DNA of 18,203 nt from Clostridiales bacterium UBA7011 (GCA_002449635.1 DJXF01000054.1:11005-29207), one strand, 5' to 3'. Counted from the first letter of the stretch, positions 7,415 through 14,718 are shown. Program-made: numbers and translations. Notes: a model not told the origin generated them from the letters alone.

Positions 7415-7831
7415 ATGAATCAATCAGCAGAAGCATTGGTCGAGCGCCTGCAGCGGCACGACATCAAATATATGGAAAACCCGCAGCCGGACGGCAGTCA
7501 TTATGTGGCAGTCGAACTGGCGGGCAGCAGCGGAACGCTGTACAATGTGGTCATGGTGTTCGGTGCGGACGGGACGGAATTCCGCATTCGCATTTTCCAG
7601 CTCGGCAAGGTGCCGACCGAACGGCAGCGCCCGATGCTGCGCGTTCTCAATGAACTGAATGAGACGTATGCGTGGCTGCGTTTTTACCTCGACAGTGACG
7701 GCGATGTCGCCGCGGCACTCGACGCGGTCATCACGCCCGGCTCGGCGGCGCGCGTGTGCTGGGAGATGCTGCGGCGCGCGTTCAGCGTGCTCGACGAGGC
7801 GCAGAAAAAAATTGACGCCGTTCTGGCATAA
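7415..7831 (+). CDS. YbjN domain-containing protein
   Basis: A 138-residue soluble acidic protein with no signal peptide or membrane segment. The pattern resembles the YbjN / type III secretion chaperone-like fold: N-terminal helix (AEALVERLQRHDIKYMEN), a beta sheet region (YVAVELAGSSGTLYNVVMVF, EFRIRIFQLGKVP), then RQRPMLRVLNELNETYAWLRFYLDSDGDV and a helical C terminus. The block with L-NELN-Y-W-RFYLD followed by GDV is the usual feature of this family. AGGAGG precedes the ATG by about 6 bases. It is 27 bases after the RsmF-like gene with no terminator between, so probably the last gene of that transcript. Molecular function of the family in Firmicutes is not established. Confidence 0.75.
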   Translation: MNQSAEALVERLQRHDIKYMENPQPDGSHYVAVELAGSSGTLYNVVMVFGADGTEFRIRIFQLGKVPTERQRPMLRVLNELNETYAWLRFYLDSDGDVAAALDAVITPGSAARVCWEMLRRAFSVLDEAQKKIDAVLA

Positions 7832-7847
7832 AATCGAGGCGAAGCTG

Positions 7848-7876
7848 TGCCAAACCGTGCCGAAATGCGGTATAAT
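7848..7876 (+). promoter_or_regulatory. Predicted promoter upstream of the 104-residue gene and scrR
   Basis: A perfect TATAAT at 7871-7876 lies in the 82-base gap; the best -35 at 17 bases is the poor TGCCAA (7848-7853). No terminator is visible after the YbjN-like gene, so some read-through is also likely. Confidence 0.5.
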
Positions 7877-7913
7877 ATAAGATACAGACTCGAACGAAGC
7901 GGAGGATAAGAAT

Positions 7914-8228
7914 ATGGCGAACAAATGGGAACCGTTTGACGTAAACGGATCGATCTTCCGTCCGAAGGGACGGCTGCTGTATGTCGAGGAGCCGGAGTTC
8001 GGCTGTGAGGGGGCGCCGGAAAACGGCGCGCTGTGCGGCACGGTTGTGGTGGAAACACCCGACGGACAGCGTTCGGTCAAAATCGAGGAGAGCATCCTGC
8101 TTTCCGGACAGATGAGTGACGGGATGTGGTATGGTCTGCTCGGCCGCGCACTGGTGCTCATCGGGCGCGATAAAACCACCGTCTATCAGCCGAATGAAGC
8201 GGAGCTGACATGGCTGTCCGCGCTGTGA
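7914..8228 (+). CDS. Hypothetical protein, 104 residues
   Basis: I do not recognise this protein. It begins at ATG 7914 with GGAGGA (7901-7906) at 7 bases. There is no signal peptide or membrane segment. The sequence alternates short hydrophobic stretches with turns (GRLLYVEEPEF, GTVVVETPDGQRSVKIEESILL, MWYGLLGRALVLIGRDKTTVYQP), suggesting a small all-beta fold, ending in an acidic short helix (NEAELTWLSAL). Its codon use matches its neighbours. It is followed after 39 bases by scrR without a terminator, so the two are probably co-transcribed; whether it has anything to do with sucrose regulation is unknown. Confidence 0.75.
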   Translation: MANKWEPFDVNGSIFRPKGRLLYVEEPEFGCEGAPENGALCGTVVVETPDGQRSVKIEESILLSGQMSDGMWYGLLGRALVLIGRDKTTVYQPNEAELTWLSAL

Positions 8229-8267
8229 GAAAGCACGGATTCGCGGAGCGGAGAAAAGGATGACATC

Positions 8268-9248
8268 ATGACGATTGCGGAAATTGCAAAGCTGGCAGGC
8301 GTCTCCAAGGCGTGCGTGTCCAGATACCTCAATCACGGCTATGTGAGCGAGGAAAAAAAGCGTCAGATACAGAAGGTCATTGATGAGACCGGTTATGTTC
8401 CGTCGCGGCAGGCACAGATTCTGCGCACCGGAAAGAGCAAGCTGATCGGCGTGATTCTGCCGAAAATCAATTCGGAGAGCATCGGCGGCATGACGGCGGG
8501 CATTTCCTCTGCGCTCAATGCCAAGGGCTTTGGCATTCTGCTGGCCAACACAGAGAACAATATCGAAAACGAGCTGCGCTATCTGGAGCTGTTCCAGCAG
8601 GGGCAGGTAGAGGGCGTCATTTTTCTGGCGACCATGCTCACGGCGCGGCACCGCGAAATGATTCAGAATTATCCGATTCCGATTGTCGTGCTCAGCCAGC
8701 AGGTGGATTACCTGTCGTGCGTGTACAACAACGACCACGACGCGGCGCGGGAGATCACCCGCCTGCTGCTGGATACCGGACGGAGGCATATCGGATATAT
8801 CGGCGTGACACAGCGGGACCGTGCGGTCGGCGCGGCGCGGCGCGCGGGCTTTCTCGAGGCACTGCGGGAGCGGGAGCTCACCATTCCGGATGAGCAGATG
8901 ATTGTCACCGGGTTTTCACTGGAGGACGGCAACGCCGCTGCACAGCAGCTGTTTGAGCGTGCGCCGCAGGTCGACGCGGTGTTCTGCGCGACAGACTCCA
9001 TCGCGGTCGGCGCGATGCAATACATCAAGGGCACCGGCCGCCGCATTCCGGAGGATGTCGCGATTGTCGGCATAGGGCATTCCCGCATGACGGAGATCGT
9101 CTCGCCGCGTCTGACAACCGTGCATCTGTTTTATGAGACGGGCGGTTCGGAGGCCGCACACATGCTGCTGCAGATTCTTGAGAGCGGCATTGATATGAAA
9201 AAGCAGCTGATGCTTGGATATGAAATCGTTCAACAACAGTCGCTTTGA
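8268..9248 (+). CDS. scrR: LacI-family sucrose operon repressor
   Basis: DNA-binding repressor expected to control the adjacent sucrose genes. The 326 residues begin with a LacI-type helix-turn-helix (TIAEIAKLAGVSKACVSRYL, residues 2-21), followed by the hinge region up to about residue 60 and the motif KLIGVILPKI that opens the periplasmic-binding-protein-like effector domain. The C-terminal domain has typical blocks such as VDAVFCATDSIAVGAMQYI and IPEDVAIVGIGHSRM. Immediate position before scrA-scrB-scrK and the NHGYVSEEKKRQIQ segment, as in clostridial ScrR-like proteins, support the specific call; the inducer (fructose, sucrose-6-phosphate or another sugar) is not visible. ATG at 8268 with AAAAGGATG upstream. 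Its transcript ends at the hairpin at 9309-9364. A palindrome fitting a LacI-family operator lies at 9394-9409. Confidence 0.88.
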   Translation: MTIAEIAKLAGVSKACVSRYLNHGYVSEEKKRQIQKVIDETGYVPSRQAQILRTGKSKLIGVILPKINSESIGGMTAGISSALNAKGFGILLANTENNIENELRYLELFQQGQVEGVIFLATMLTARHREMIQNYPIPIVVLSQQVDYLSCVYNNDHDAAREITRLLLDTGRRHIGYIGVTQRDRAVGAARRAGFLEALRERELTIPDEQMIVTGFSLEDGNAAAQQLFERAPQVDAVFCATDSIAVGAMQYIKGTGRRIPEDVAIVGIGHSRMTEIVSPRLTTVHLFYETGGSEAAHMLLQILESGIDMKKQLMLGYEIVQQQSL

Positions 9249-9265
9249 GCCGAACGCAACGGGCG

Positions 9266-9294
9266 TTGTCAAAAAACACAAACAATTTTATCAA
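9266..9294 (+). promoter_or_regulatory. Possible second promoter upstream of the scrR terminator
   Basis: TTGTCA (9266-9271) and TATCAA (9289-9294) are separated by 17 bases. A transcript starting near 9301 would run straight into the hairpin at 9309-9364. It may be chance in an AT-rich spacer, or an attenuated promoter for scrA. Confidence 0.25.
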
Positions 9295-9308
9295 TTCCGG
9301 ATTCAACT

Positions 9309-9364
9309 GGGCAATGTGCTGCAAAAAATGGCGTACAGTTTGTAGCATATTGCCCTTTCTTTTT
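9309..9364 (+). terminator. Long hairpin terminator after scrR
   Basis: GGGCAAT (9309-9315) pairs with ATTGCCC (9349-9355), and pairing continues without a break to AAA (9323-9325) with TTT (9339-9341), making a 17-pair stem with two G-T pairs and a 13-base loop. TTTCTTTTT follows at 9356-9364. This is a strong intrinsic terminator for scrR, and its T-run overlaps the -35 area of the scrA promoter. Confidence 0.9.
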
Positions 9365-9384
9365 ATGGGGCCGGGCAGTATAAT
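9356..9384 (+). promoter_or_regulatory. Predicted promoter of the scrABK operon
   Basis: A perfect TATAAT at 9379-9384; the -35 position at 17 bases is TTTCTT (9356-9361), inside the T-run of the preceding terminator, and is poor. Transcription would start near 9391, with the operator palindrome directly at and after the start. Confidence 0.65.
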
Positions 9385-9393
9385 AGGCGTAGA

Positions 9394-9409
9394 GTGAAAC
9401 CGATTTCAC
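9394..9409 (+). promoter_or_regulatory. LacI-family operator (ScrR site and/or cre)
   Basis: GTGAAACCGATTTCAC has perfect 6-base arms (GTGAAA / TTTCAC) around a central CG, the classical LacI-family operator form. Its core TGAAACCGATTTCA also fits the published cre consensus TGWAANCGNTNWCA for CcpA at every position. It lies 9 bases after the -10 box, where a bound repressor would block initiation. Confidence 0.85.
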
Positions 9410-9425
9410 AAAATCAGAACACCTG

Positions 9426-9441
9426 CTGCCGGCTGCGGCAG
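9426..9441 (+). promoter_or_regulatory. Small hairpin in the scrA leader
   Basis: CTGCCG (9426-9431) and CGGCAG (9436-9441) form a six-pair stem with a four-base loop, about 10 bases before the ribosome binding site AAGGAG (9454-9459). No T-run follows. It may affect mRNA stability or translation of scrA. Confidence 0.35.
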
Positions 9442-9466
9442 GGGCAAAAAGGGAAGGAGCTTTTGT

Positions 9467-11368
9467 ATGGATTATGCAAAATCGGCTGCCGGTGTCATCA
9501 AAAACATCGGCGGAAAGGACAATCTCGTATCCGCAGCGCACTGTGCGACCCGTCTGCGTCTTGTCATCGCGGACAACAGCAAGTGCAACAAGAAGGCGCT
9601 GGAGGATGTAGAAGGCGTAAAGGGCGTCTTTGAGGCATCCGGTCAGCTTCAGATCATCTTTGGCACCGGCGTTGTCAACAAGGTATATGACGAGTTCATC
9701 GCGCAGGCCGGCATTCAGGCGATGAGCAAGGACGATGTCAAGGCCGCCGCCGCCCAGAAGGGCAACCCGCTCCAGCGGTTTATCAAGACACTGGGCGATA
9801 TCTTTGTACCGATCGTACCGGCCATTGTTGCATCCGGTTTTCTGATGGGTATCATGGAGTCGCTGAACTTCCTGATTAACAACGGCTACATCGGACTTTC
9901 CAACGAGAGCACGCTGTTCGTGCTCGCAAACCTGTTCTCCAACACCGCGTATGTATTCCTGCCGGTTCTCATCGGCTTCTCGGGTGCAAAGGTATTCGGC
10001 GGCAACCCGTTCCTCGGCGGCGTCGTCGGCATGATCATGGTACATCCGAACCTGCAGAACGCGTGGACGATGTCGTCAGGCGTTGAAAAATACCTCGATG
10101 TATTCGGATTCTGGCAGGTACCGCTGGTCGGCTATCAGGGACACGTTCTCTCGGTCATCATCGCGGTATTCGTCATGGCAAAGCTGGAGAAGTGGCTGCA
10201 CAAGCATGTTCCGGCAATGCTCGACCTGTTTGTCACTCCGCTGGTTTCCGTGTTTGTCACCGGCTTCCTGACCCTCACCATTATCGGACCGATCTTCAAC
10301 ATCGTTGAGAGCAGCATCATCAACGGCATTCAGTCCCTGATTTCGCTGCCGCTCGGCATCGGCTCGCTCGTCATGGGCGCACTGTATGCACCGACGGTTG
10401 TTACCGGCATCCATCACATGTACACGATCATTGACCTCGGTCAGATTCAGCAGTTCGGCGTCACGCACTGGCTGCCGCTGGCATCCTCTGCGAACATCGC
10501 ACAGGGCGCCGCTGCACTGGCTGTCGCACTCAAGACCCGCGACCAGAAGCTGAAGGCAATGGCACTGCCGTCCTCGCTGTCCGCATTCATGGGCATCACC
10601 GAGCCGGCAATCTTCGGTGTCAACCTGCGTTTCTTCCGTCCGTTTATCTGTGCATGCATCGGCGGCGGCTGCGGCGCGATGTTTGCCTCCATCACCGACC
10701 TCGGCGCAACCGGCACAGGCGTTACCGGTATCTTCGGTATCCTGCTCTGCCTCAATGCTCCCGTTAAGTACATTCTGATGTTCGCAATCGCAGCTTGTGT
10801 CGCGTTTGCTCTGACCTGGCTGTTTGGCTACAAGGACGCTGAGCCGGAGACCGCAAACGGCGCACCGGCGGCAGAGCCTGAGGTCAAGGAGATTGAAGTC
10901 AAGGCAGCTCCGGCAGCTACGGGCGACCTGGTTGTCTGCGCTCCGATTACCGGCACAGCGGTTACGCTGAAGGAGACCGGCGATGAGACCTTTGCCGCGG
11001 AAGTGCTCGGCAAGGGCTATGCGATTGAGCCGAGCGAAGGCCGCGCGGTTGCTCCGTGTGCCGGCACAATTTCCGCCCTGATGGGTCATGCCATCGGCAT
11101 GGAGTGCGACAACGGACTCGAGCTGCTCATTCACATCGGCATCAACACCGTCGAGCTGGACGGCAAGCACTACACCCCGCACGTTCAGGAGGGTCAGCAT
11201 GTCAACGCAGGCGACCTGCTCATGGAGTTTGACATTCCGGCCATCAAGAAGGAAGGCTATCCGATGGTTACGCCGGTTATCGTCACCAATTCGGACGATT
11301 ATGCAGAGGTTTCCGGCAAACTCGGCGCAATCAAGGCGATGGACAGCATGATTACCGTCAAGCGGTAA
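9467..11368 (+). CDS. scrA: PTS sucrose-specific EIIBCA
   Basis: Membrane transporter that takes up sucrose and phosphorylates it to sucrose-6-phosphate with phosphate from PEP via HPr. In 633 residues the order is IIB (about 1-90, phosphocysteine Cys26 in AAHCATRLR), IIC (about 105-460, many membrane helices, with GITEPAIFGVNLR typical of glucose/sucrose family IIC), a linker rich in Ala and Glu, and IIA (about 485-633, GHAIGMECDNG with His541 and LLIHIGINTVELDGKHY with the phosphohistidine His556; their spacing of 15 matches glucose IIA). Having its own IIA, it needs no separate IIA-Glc. Sucrose rather than another beta-glucoside is inferred from scrB and scrK just downstream. AAGGAG precedes the ATG by 7 bases. 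By eye, alanine and valine codons are less GC-ending than in neighbouring genes, perhaps owing to high expression. Confidence 0.93.
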   Translation: MDYAKSAAGVIKNIGGKDNLVSAAHCATRLRLVIADNSKCNKKALEDVEGVKGVFEASGQLQIIFGTGVVNKVYDEFIAQAGIQAMSKDDVKAAAAQKGNPLQRFIKTLGDIFVPIVPAIVASGFLMGIMESLNFLINNGYIGLSNESTLFVLANLFSNTAYVFLPVLIGFSGAKVFGGNPFLGGVVGMIMVHPNLQNAWTMSSGVEKYLDVFGFWQVPLVGYQGHVLSVIIAVFVMAKLEKWLHKHVPAMLDLFVTPLVSVFVTGFLTLTIIGPIFNIVESSIINGIQSLISLPLGIGSLVMGALYAPTVVTGIHHMYTIIDLGQIQQFGVTHWLPLASSANIAQGAAALAVALKTRDQKLKAMALPSSLSAFMGITEPAIFGVNLRFFRPFICACIGGGCGAMFASITDLGATGTGVTGIFGILLCLNAPVKYILMFAIAACVAFALTWLFGYKDAEPETANGAPAAEPEVKEIEVKAAPAATGDLVVCAPITGTAVTLKETGDETFAAEVLGKGYAIEPSEGRAVAPCAGTISALMGHAIGMECDNGLELLIHIGINTVELDGKHYTPHVQEGQHVNAGDLLMEFDIPAIKKEGYPMVTPVIVTNSDDYAEVSGKLGAIKAMDSMITVKR

Positions 11369-11378
11369 AGGAGCGGCT

Positions 11379-12815
11379 ATGAACGCACTGCAAAAGGATC
11401 TCACCCGTCTGGTTTCCCGCATTGAAGCGGGGGACCGGGCGCGGGTTGACGCGGATACACGCCGCCTGCGGTTTCATCTCATGCCGCCCACCGGCTGGCT
11501 GAATGATCCCAACGGTCTGTGCTGGTACAAGGGCAATTATCATGTGTTCTATCAGTATGGCCCGTTCGACCCGAACGGCGGCGTCAAGTTCTGGGGACAC
11601 TGGACCAGTCCGGATCTGCTGCACTGGACGCAGCAGCCGGCTGCGCTCTGCCCCGATCAGACGTGGGACATTCACGGCGTATACTCCGGCTCGGCGCTCG
11701 TCGAAGCGGACGCGCTGTATCTGTACTACACCGGAAATGTCAAGCATCCCGGTGAAAACTATGATTATGTCAACAGCGGGCGCGGGCACAATGTGGCGCT
11801 TGCGATTAGTTCGGACGGCATCCACATGGATGACAACCGGCTTCTGCTGGAAAACAAGGACTATCCGGACGGTCTGAGCTGTCATGTTCGTGACCCGAAG
11901 GTCTGGAAGCAGGACGGGCGCTATTACATGGTGCTCGGTGCACGCACTGTGGATTCGCGCGGCGAGGTTCTCGTCTATGAGTCGGAGGACCGCCTGCACT
12001 GGACACACTGCAATACCATCACCACGCCCGAGACATTCGGCTATATGTGGGAATGCCCCGATTTGTTCTGTGTCGACGGACAGATGATTCTTTCCCTGTC
12101 GCCGCAGGGCATCAAACGCGAGGGAAACCGCTATCAGAACGTCTATTCCTGCGGTTATTTCCCGCTGTACGGCGATTTCCGCGGAGAATATACGCTGGGC
12201 GAGTATGCGGAGTCGGATGTCGGCTTTGACTATTACGCGCCGCAGACGTTTGAAGCGCCCGACGGCCGCCGCATTGTCATCGGCTGGATGGGCATGCCGG
12301 ATGCGGATTACACCAATCCGACAGCGCAGGAAAACGGCTGGCAGCACTGCATGAGCGTGCCGCGCGAGCTGCACTGGGACGGCGAACGTCTGCGGGCAGT
12401 GCCGGTGCGCGAGCTGGATGACCTGCACACAAACGGCAGAACGCTGACGTTTGACGGCACGGCACAGTGCCCGCTGGCACAGGGTGCGGATATCCGCATT
12501 GCAAACCGCGGCGCGAGCCTGCATGTGATGATCGGCGACGCGGCGGCCATTGAATACGGCAGCGGTCTGCTGACTCTGACGCTCAGCGAGACGAGCGGCA
12601 GCGGCCGCACACAGCGCGTCGCGGAGGTGAAAACGCTGACCGATCTTCGCATACTGGCGGACACCTCTTCGCTGGAGCTGTTCCTCAACAACGGCGAACA
12701 GGTCATGACGACACGATATTATCCGCAGCGTGCGGACACCGTGCGCTTCGGCGGTCAGGGCGACGCAGAAATCTTTGATATGAATGCCATGGAAATGACA
12801 TATTTGGAAAAATAA
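11379..12815 (+). CDS. scrB: Sucrose-6-phosphate hydrolase (GH32)
   Basis: Cytoplasmic beta-fructofuranosidase that splits sucrose-6-phosphate from ScrA into glucose-6-phosphate and fructose. The 478 residues show the glycoside hydrolase family 32 motifs: GWLNDPNG with nucleophile Asp43, HVRDPKVW with the transition-state Asp172, and WECPDLF with acid/base Glu225, plus YHVFYQYGPFDPNGG and FWGHWTSPDLLHW. Residues 1-230 hold the five-bladed propeller active site; the C-terminal part (about 330-478, ending in DIFDMNAMEM-like beta strands) is the GH32 beta-sandwich. There is no signal peptide, which fits an intracellular phospho-sugar enzyme. AAAGGAG precedes the ATG and only 10 bases separate it from scrA, so they are one transcript. 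Confidence 0.95.
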   Translation: MNALQKDLTRLVSRIEAGDRARVDADTRRLRFHLMPPTGWLNDPNGLCWYKGNYHVFYQYGPFDPNGGVKFWGHWTSPDLLHWTQQPAALCPDQTWDIHGVYSGSALVEADALYLYYTGNVKHPGENYDYVNSGRGHNVALAISSDGIHMDDNRLLLENKDYPDGLSCHVRDPKVWKQDGRYYMVLGARTVDSRGEVLVYESEDRLHWTHCNTITTPETFGYMWECPDLFCVDGQMILSLSPQGIKREGNRYQNVYSCGYFPLYGDFRGEYTLGEYAESDVGFDYYAPQTFEAPDGRRIVIGWMGMPDADYTNPTAQENGWQHCMSVPRELHWDGERLRAVPVRELDDLHTNGRTLTFDGTAQCPLAQGADIRIANRGASLHVMIGDAAAIEYGSGLLTLTLSETSGSGRTQRVAEVKTLTDLRILADTSSLELFLNNGEQVMTTRYYPQRADTVRFGGQGDAEIFDMNAMEMTYLEK

Positions 12816-12828
12816 GGGAGGGATTTGC

Positions 12829-13791
12829 ATGAGACGAGTGGCGGCGATCGGAGAGCTGCTGATCGATTTTGTGCCGCAGCAGAAGGGCTGTGCGCTGCGT
12901 GAGGTCACGCATTTTGAGCGCGTGGCGGGCGGTGCGCCGGCAAATGTCGTGACGGCAGTCAGCCGTCTGGGCGGAAGCGGCGTGATGATTTCACAGGTCG
13001 GCGAGGACGCGTTCGGCGAACACATCATTGATGTGCTGCGCACGGGCGGCGTGGATACACAGTATGTCTTTAAGACAAGCCGTGCGAACACCGGACTGGC
13101 TTTTGTCTCGCTCGATGCCACCGGAAACCGCGAGTTTTCCTTTTTCCGCAATCCGAGCGCGGATCTGTTCCTTTCTCCGGAGCAGATTACGCCGGAAATG
13201 ATGACAGATTGTGCAGTTCTGCATTTCTGCTCCGTCGATCTTGTGGACTGGCCGGTCAAGGAAGCACACCGCCGCGCCATCGAGCTGGCACAGCAGGCGG
13301 GCATGATGATCAGCTTTGATCCGAATGTGCGTCTGCCGCTGTGGGAATCGCCTGCGGCGTGCCGCGCGGCAATTCAGGAATTTTTGCCGTATGCGAACAT
13401 CGTAAAACTGTCGGATGACGAACTGGAATTTGTCACCGGATGCCGGGATGAGCACGAAGCGGCAGAAAAGCTGTTTGCGGGCAACTGCCGTCTGCTGCTC
13501 ATCACCAAGGGCGGCGACGGTTCGGCAGTATACACACCGCATGCCGAGGCGTCCTATCCGGCTCTGGAGGTCGAGGTAGTGGATACGACAGGTGCGGGCG
13601 ATTCGTTTGCCGGTTCGTTCCTGTTCCAGCTGGTACGCGACAAGGTTGAAGTGGACAGTCTGGCGGTTATTCCTGCCAGGACGCTGGAGCAGTATCTCGA
13701 ATTTTCGGCAAAATATGCGGCAATGACCGTCGCGCGCAAGGGCGCAGTCATGGCGACGGCAGAGGAATTTGAGCAGCATTACGCGGAGTAA
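12829..13791 (+). CDS. scrK: Fructokinase (PfkB family)
   Basis: Phosphorylates the fructose released by ScrB to fructose-6-phosphate using ATP. The 320 residues belong to the PfkB/ribokinase family: AAIGELLIDF at the N terminus, VAGGAPANVVTAVSRLGG (32-49, substrate-binding signature 1), and VDTTGAGDSFAGSF (251-264, signature 2, catalytic Asp258). ISFDPNVRLPLW (161-172) and LLLITKGGDGSAVY (222-235) are also family features. AGGGAGGG precedes the ATG at 8 bases, 13 bases after scrB. It is the last gene of the sucrose operon, followed by the hairpin at 13923-13950. The operon context makes fructose the most likely sugar. Confidence 0.93.
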   Translation: MRRVAAIGELLIDFVPQQKGCALREVTHFERVAGGAPANVVTAVSRLGGSGVMISQVGEDAFGEHIIDVLRTGGVDTQYVFKTSRANTGLAFVSLDATGNREFSFFRNPSADLFLSPEQITPEMMTDCAVLHFCSVDLVDWPVKEAHRRAIELAQQAGMMISFDPNVRLPLWESPAACRAAIQEFLPYANIVKLSDDELEFVTGCRDEHEAAEKLFAGNCRLLLITKGGDGSAVYTPHAEASYPALEVEVVDTTGAGDSFAGSFLFQLVRDKVEVDSLAVIPARTLEQYLEFSAKYAAMTVARKGAVMATAEEFEQHYAE

Positions 13792-13922
13792 AAACCGCTG
13801 TATTTTGGATGCAGCCGCCGGCAGGTCTGTTCCATGCAGCGCGCAGCAATTTTTACTGGAACAAACAAAATGCCTGTACAACAGAATACCGGCGGATGAT
13901 ATCACCTTCCCCGTTCTGAACG

Positions 13923-13950
13923 CAGCCGTCCGGCCTGAGCCGGACGGCTG
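13923..13950 (+). terminator. Strong GC hairpin, probable scr operon terminator
   Basis: CAGCCGTCCGGC (13923-13934) and GCCGGACGGCTG (13939-13950) form a perfect 12-pair stem with a four-base loop. It is followed by TCTTGG rather than a clean T-run, so it may stop polymerase poorly or mainly protect the 3' end. It lies 131 bases after scrK; the sequence between 13792 and 13922 shows no gene or other structure I can support. Confidence 0.65.
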
Positions 13951-13990
13951 TCTTGGCTGTCGGCAGAGTATCGGCAGTCAGTGCGCGAAC

Positions 13991-14019
13991 TTGACGGAAT
14001 GTGCCTAAAGTAGTATCAT
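13991..14019 (+). promoter_or_regulatory. Predicted sigma-A promoter of the duplicated unknown gene
   Basis: TTGACG (13991-13996) and TATCAT (14014-14019) with a 17-base spacer, each five of six consensus bases. Transcription would start near 14026, giving a leader of about 50 bases. An 11-base palindrome GCTGTAACAGC (14038-14048) lies in that leader. Confidence 0.75.
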
Positions 14020-14076
14020 AAAAACGGAAAGATACGAGCTGTAACAGCACTTGAAATACAAACGGGAGGGATCATC

Positions 14077-14718
14077 ATGGCAGACAAAAAAGTAACAGCA
14101 ATCACCAGTGCGTGCACGCTGTATGACGGTGAGCTTCACCGGTCGAGTGAAAACTTTTCATTGAAAAATTTCGAGCGCGAGGCGGACTTGTTTTTCCGCG
14201 CCTATTATGATTACGGAACGGCACAGCAGACGGAGGCCACAGAGGTTATGTTTGACATCTGGTATGACGAGCCGATGCGCCGTGACCCGGTATATCTGCG
14301 CGACATCCGCAGCGGCTTTGCCGCGGAGAACACCGCACATCCCGCTTTGTTTATCGCAAATCCGCGCGGCGCGAAAAAGGAGTTTACCGTTGTTGCCGAA
14401 TACGGACTCCGTGTGGACAGTCAGGCGGCGATTATGGACGACCACAAGCACCGGTCGAGCTATAATTTTTCCAGCACAGCGCTTCCCCGCGGCTATTTGC
14501 AGTTCCACCTGTTCTATCACTACGGCACGATGGCACAGACCGCCGCGCCGGGCGTCACCTTTTCTGTGCGGCAGAGCCGGCTGATGCATACGCCGGTTAC
14601 AGTCTGGACCGGTGTGACAGACGGCACGATTGTGCGCAATCCCGAGCTGGAAAAGCTTTATTTTGCCGACCCGGAGAACGCCGCCGAGCCGTTTACGGCG
14701 ATTATCACAATGGCATAA
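14077..14718 (+). CDS. Unrecognised protein built of two ~103-residue repeats
   Basis: I do not recognise this 213-residue protein. ATG at 14077 is preceded by GGGAGGG at about 6 bases. There is no signal peptide or membrane segment, so it is probably cytoplasmic. It consists of two related halves: HRSSENFS (21-28) matches HRSSYNFS (125-132), YDYGTAQQT (44-52) matches YHYGTMAQT (147-155), VMFDI (58-62 region) matches VTFSV (160-164), PVYLRDI (71-77) matches PVTVWTG (173-179), and a closing segment with LFIANP (91-96) resembles LYFADP (194-199). The offset is 104 to 102 residues throughout. Alternating aromatic and polar residues suggest beta-rich repeats. It is a single-gene unit with its own good promoter and terminator, lying between the scr operon and the flavin reductase gene. 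No function can be assigned. Confidence 0.85.
   Translation: MADKKVTAITSACTLYDGELHRSSENFSLKNFEREADLFFRAYYDYGTAQQTEATEVMFDIWYDEPMRRDPVYLRDIRSGFAAENTAHPALFIANPRGAKKEFTVVAEYGLRVDSQAAIMDDHKHRSSYNFSSTALPRGYLQFHLFYHYGTMAQTAAPGVTFSVRQSRLMHTPVTVWTGVTDGTIVRNPELEKLYFADPENAAEPFTAIITMA

Noticed and set aside
9259..9275. Hairpin AACGC-GCGTT just after scrR as its terminator
   Set aside because: Five-pair stem followed by A-rich rather than T-rich sequence; the hairpin at 9309-9364 is far better.
9299..9329. RAT antiterminator element upstream of scrA
   Set aside because: Only GGATT, ACTG and GCAAAA match; the upper stem (ACTG with CAG) cannot form, and a LacI-type regulator is adjacent. Kept only as a weak hint in the findings.
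10076..11422. Long - strand open frame opposite scrA
   Set aside because: Cys/Arg/Asp-rich antisense of a well-defined PTS gene, no ribosome binding site or family motif.
11358..13304. Long open frame on the - strand opposite scrB and scrK
   Set aside because: High GC content makes antisense frames open; the + strand genes have all GH32 and PfkB motifs, while the - strand product is Arg/His/Ala-rich with no domain or ribosome binding site.
13769..14008. Short + strand frame after scrK
   Set aside because: Begins inside scrK, runs through the hairpin and into the next promoter, and has no ribosome binding site.
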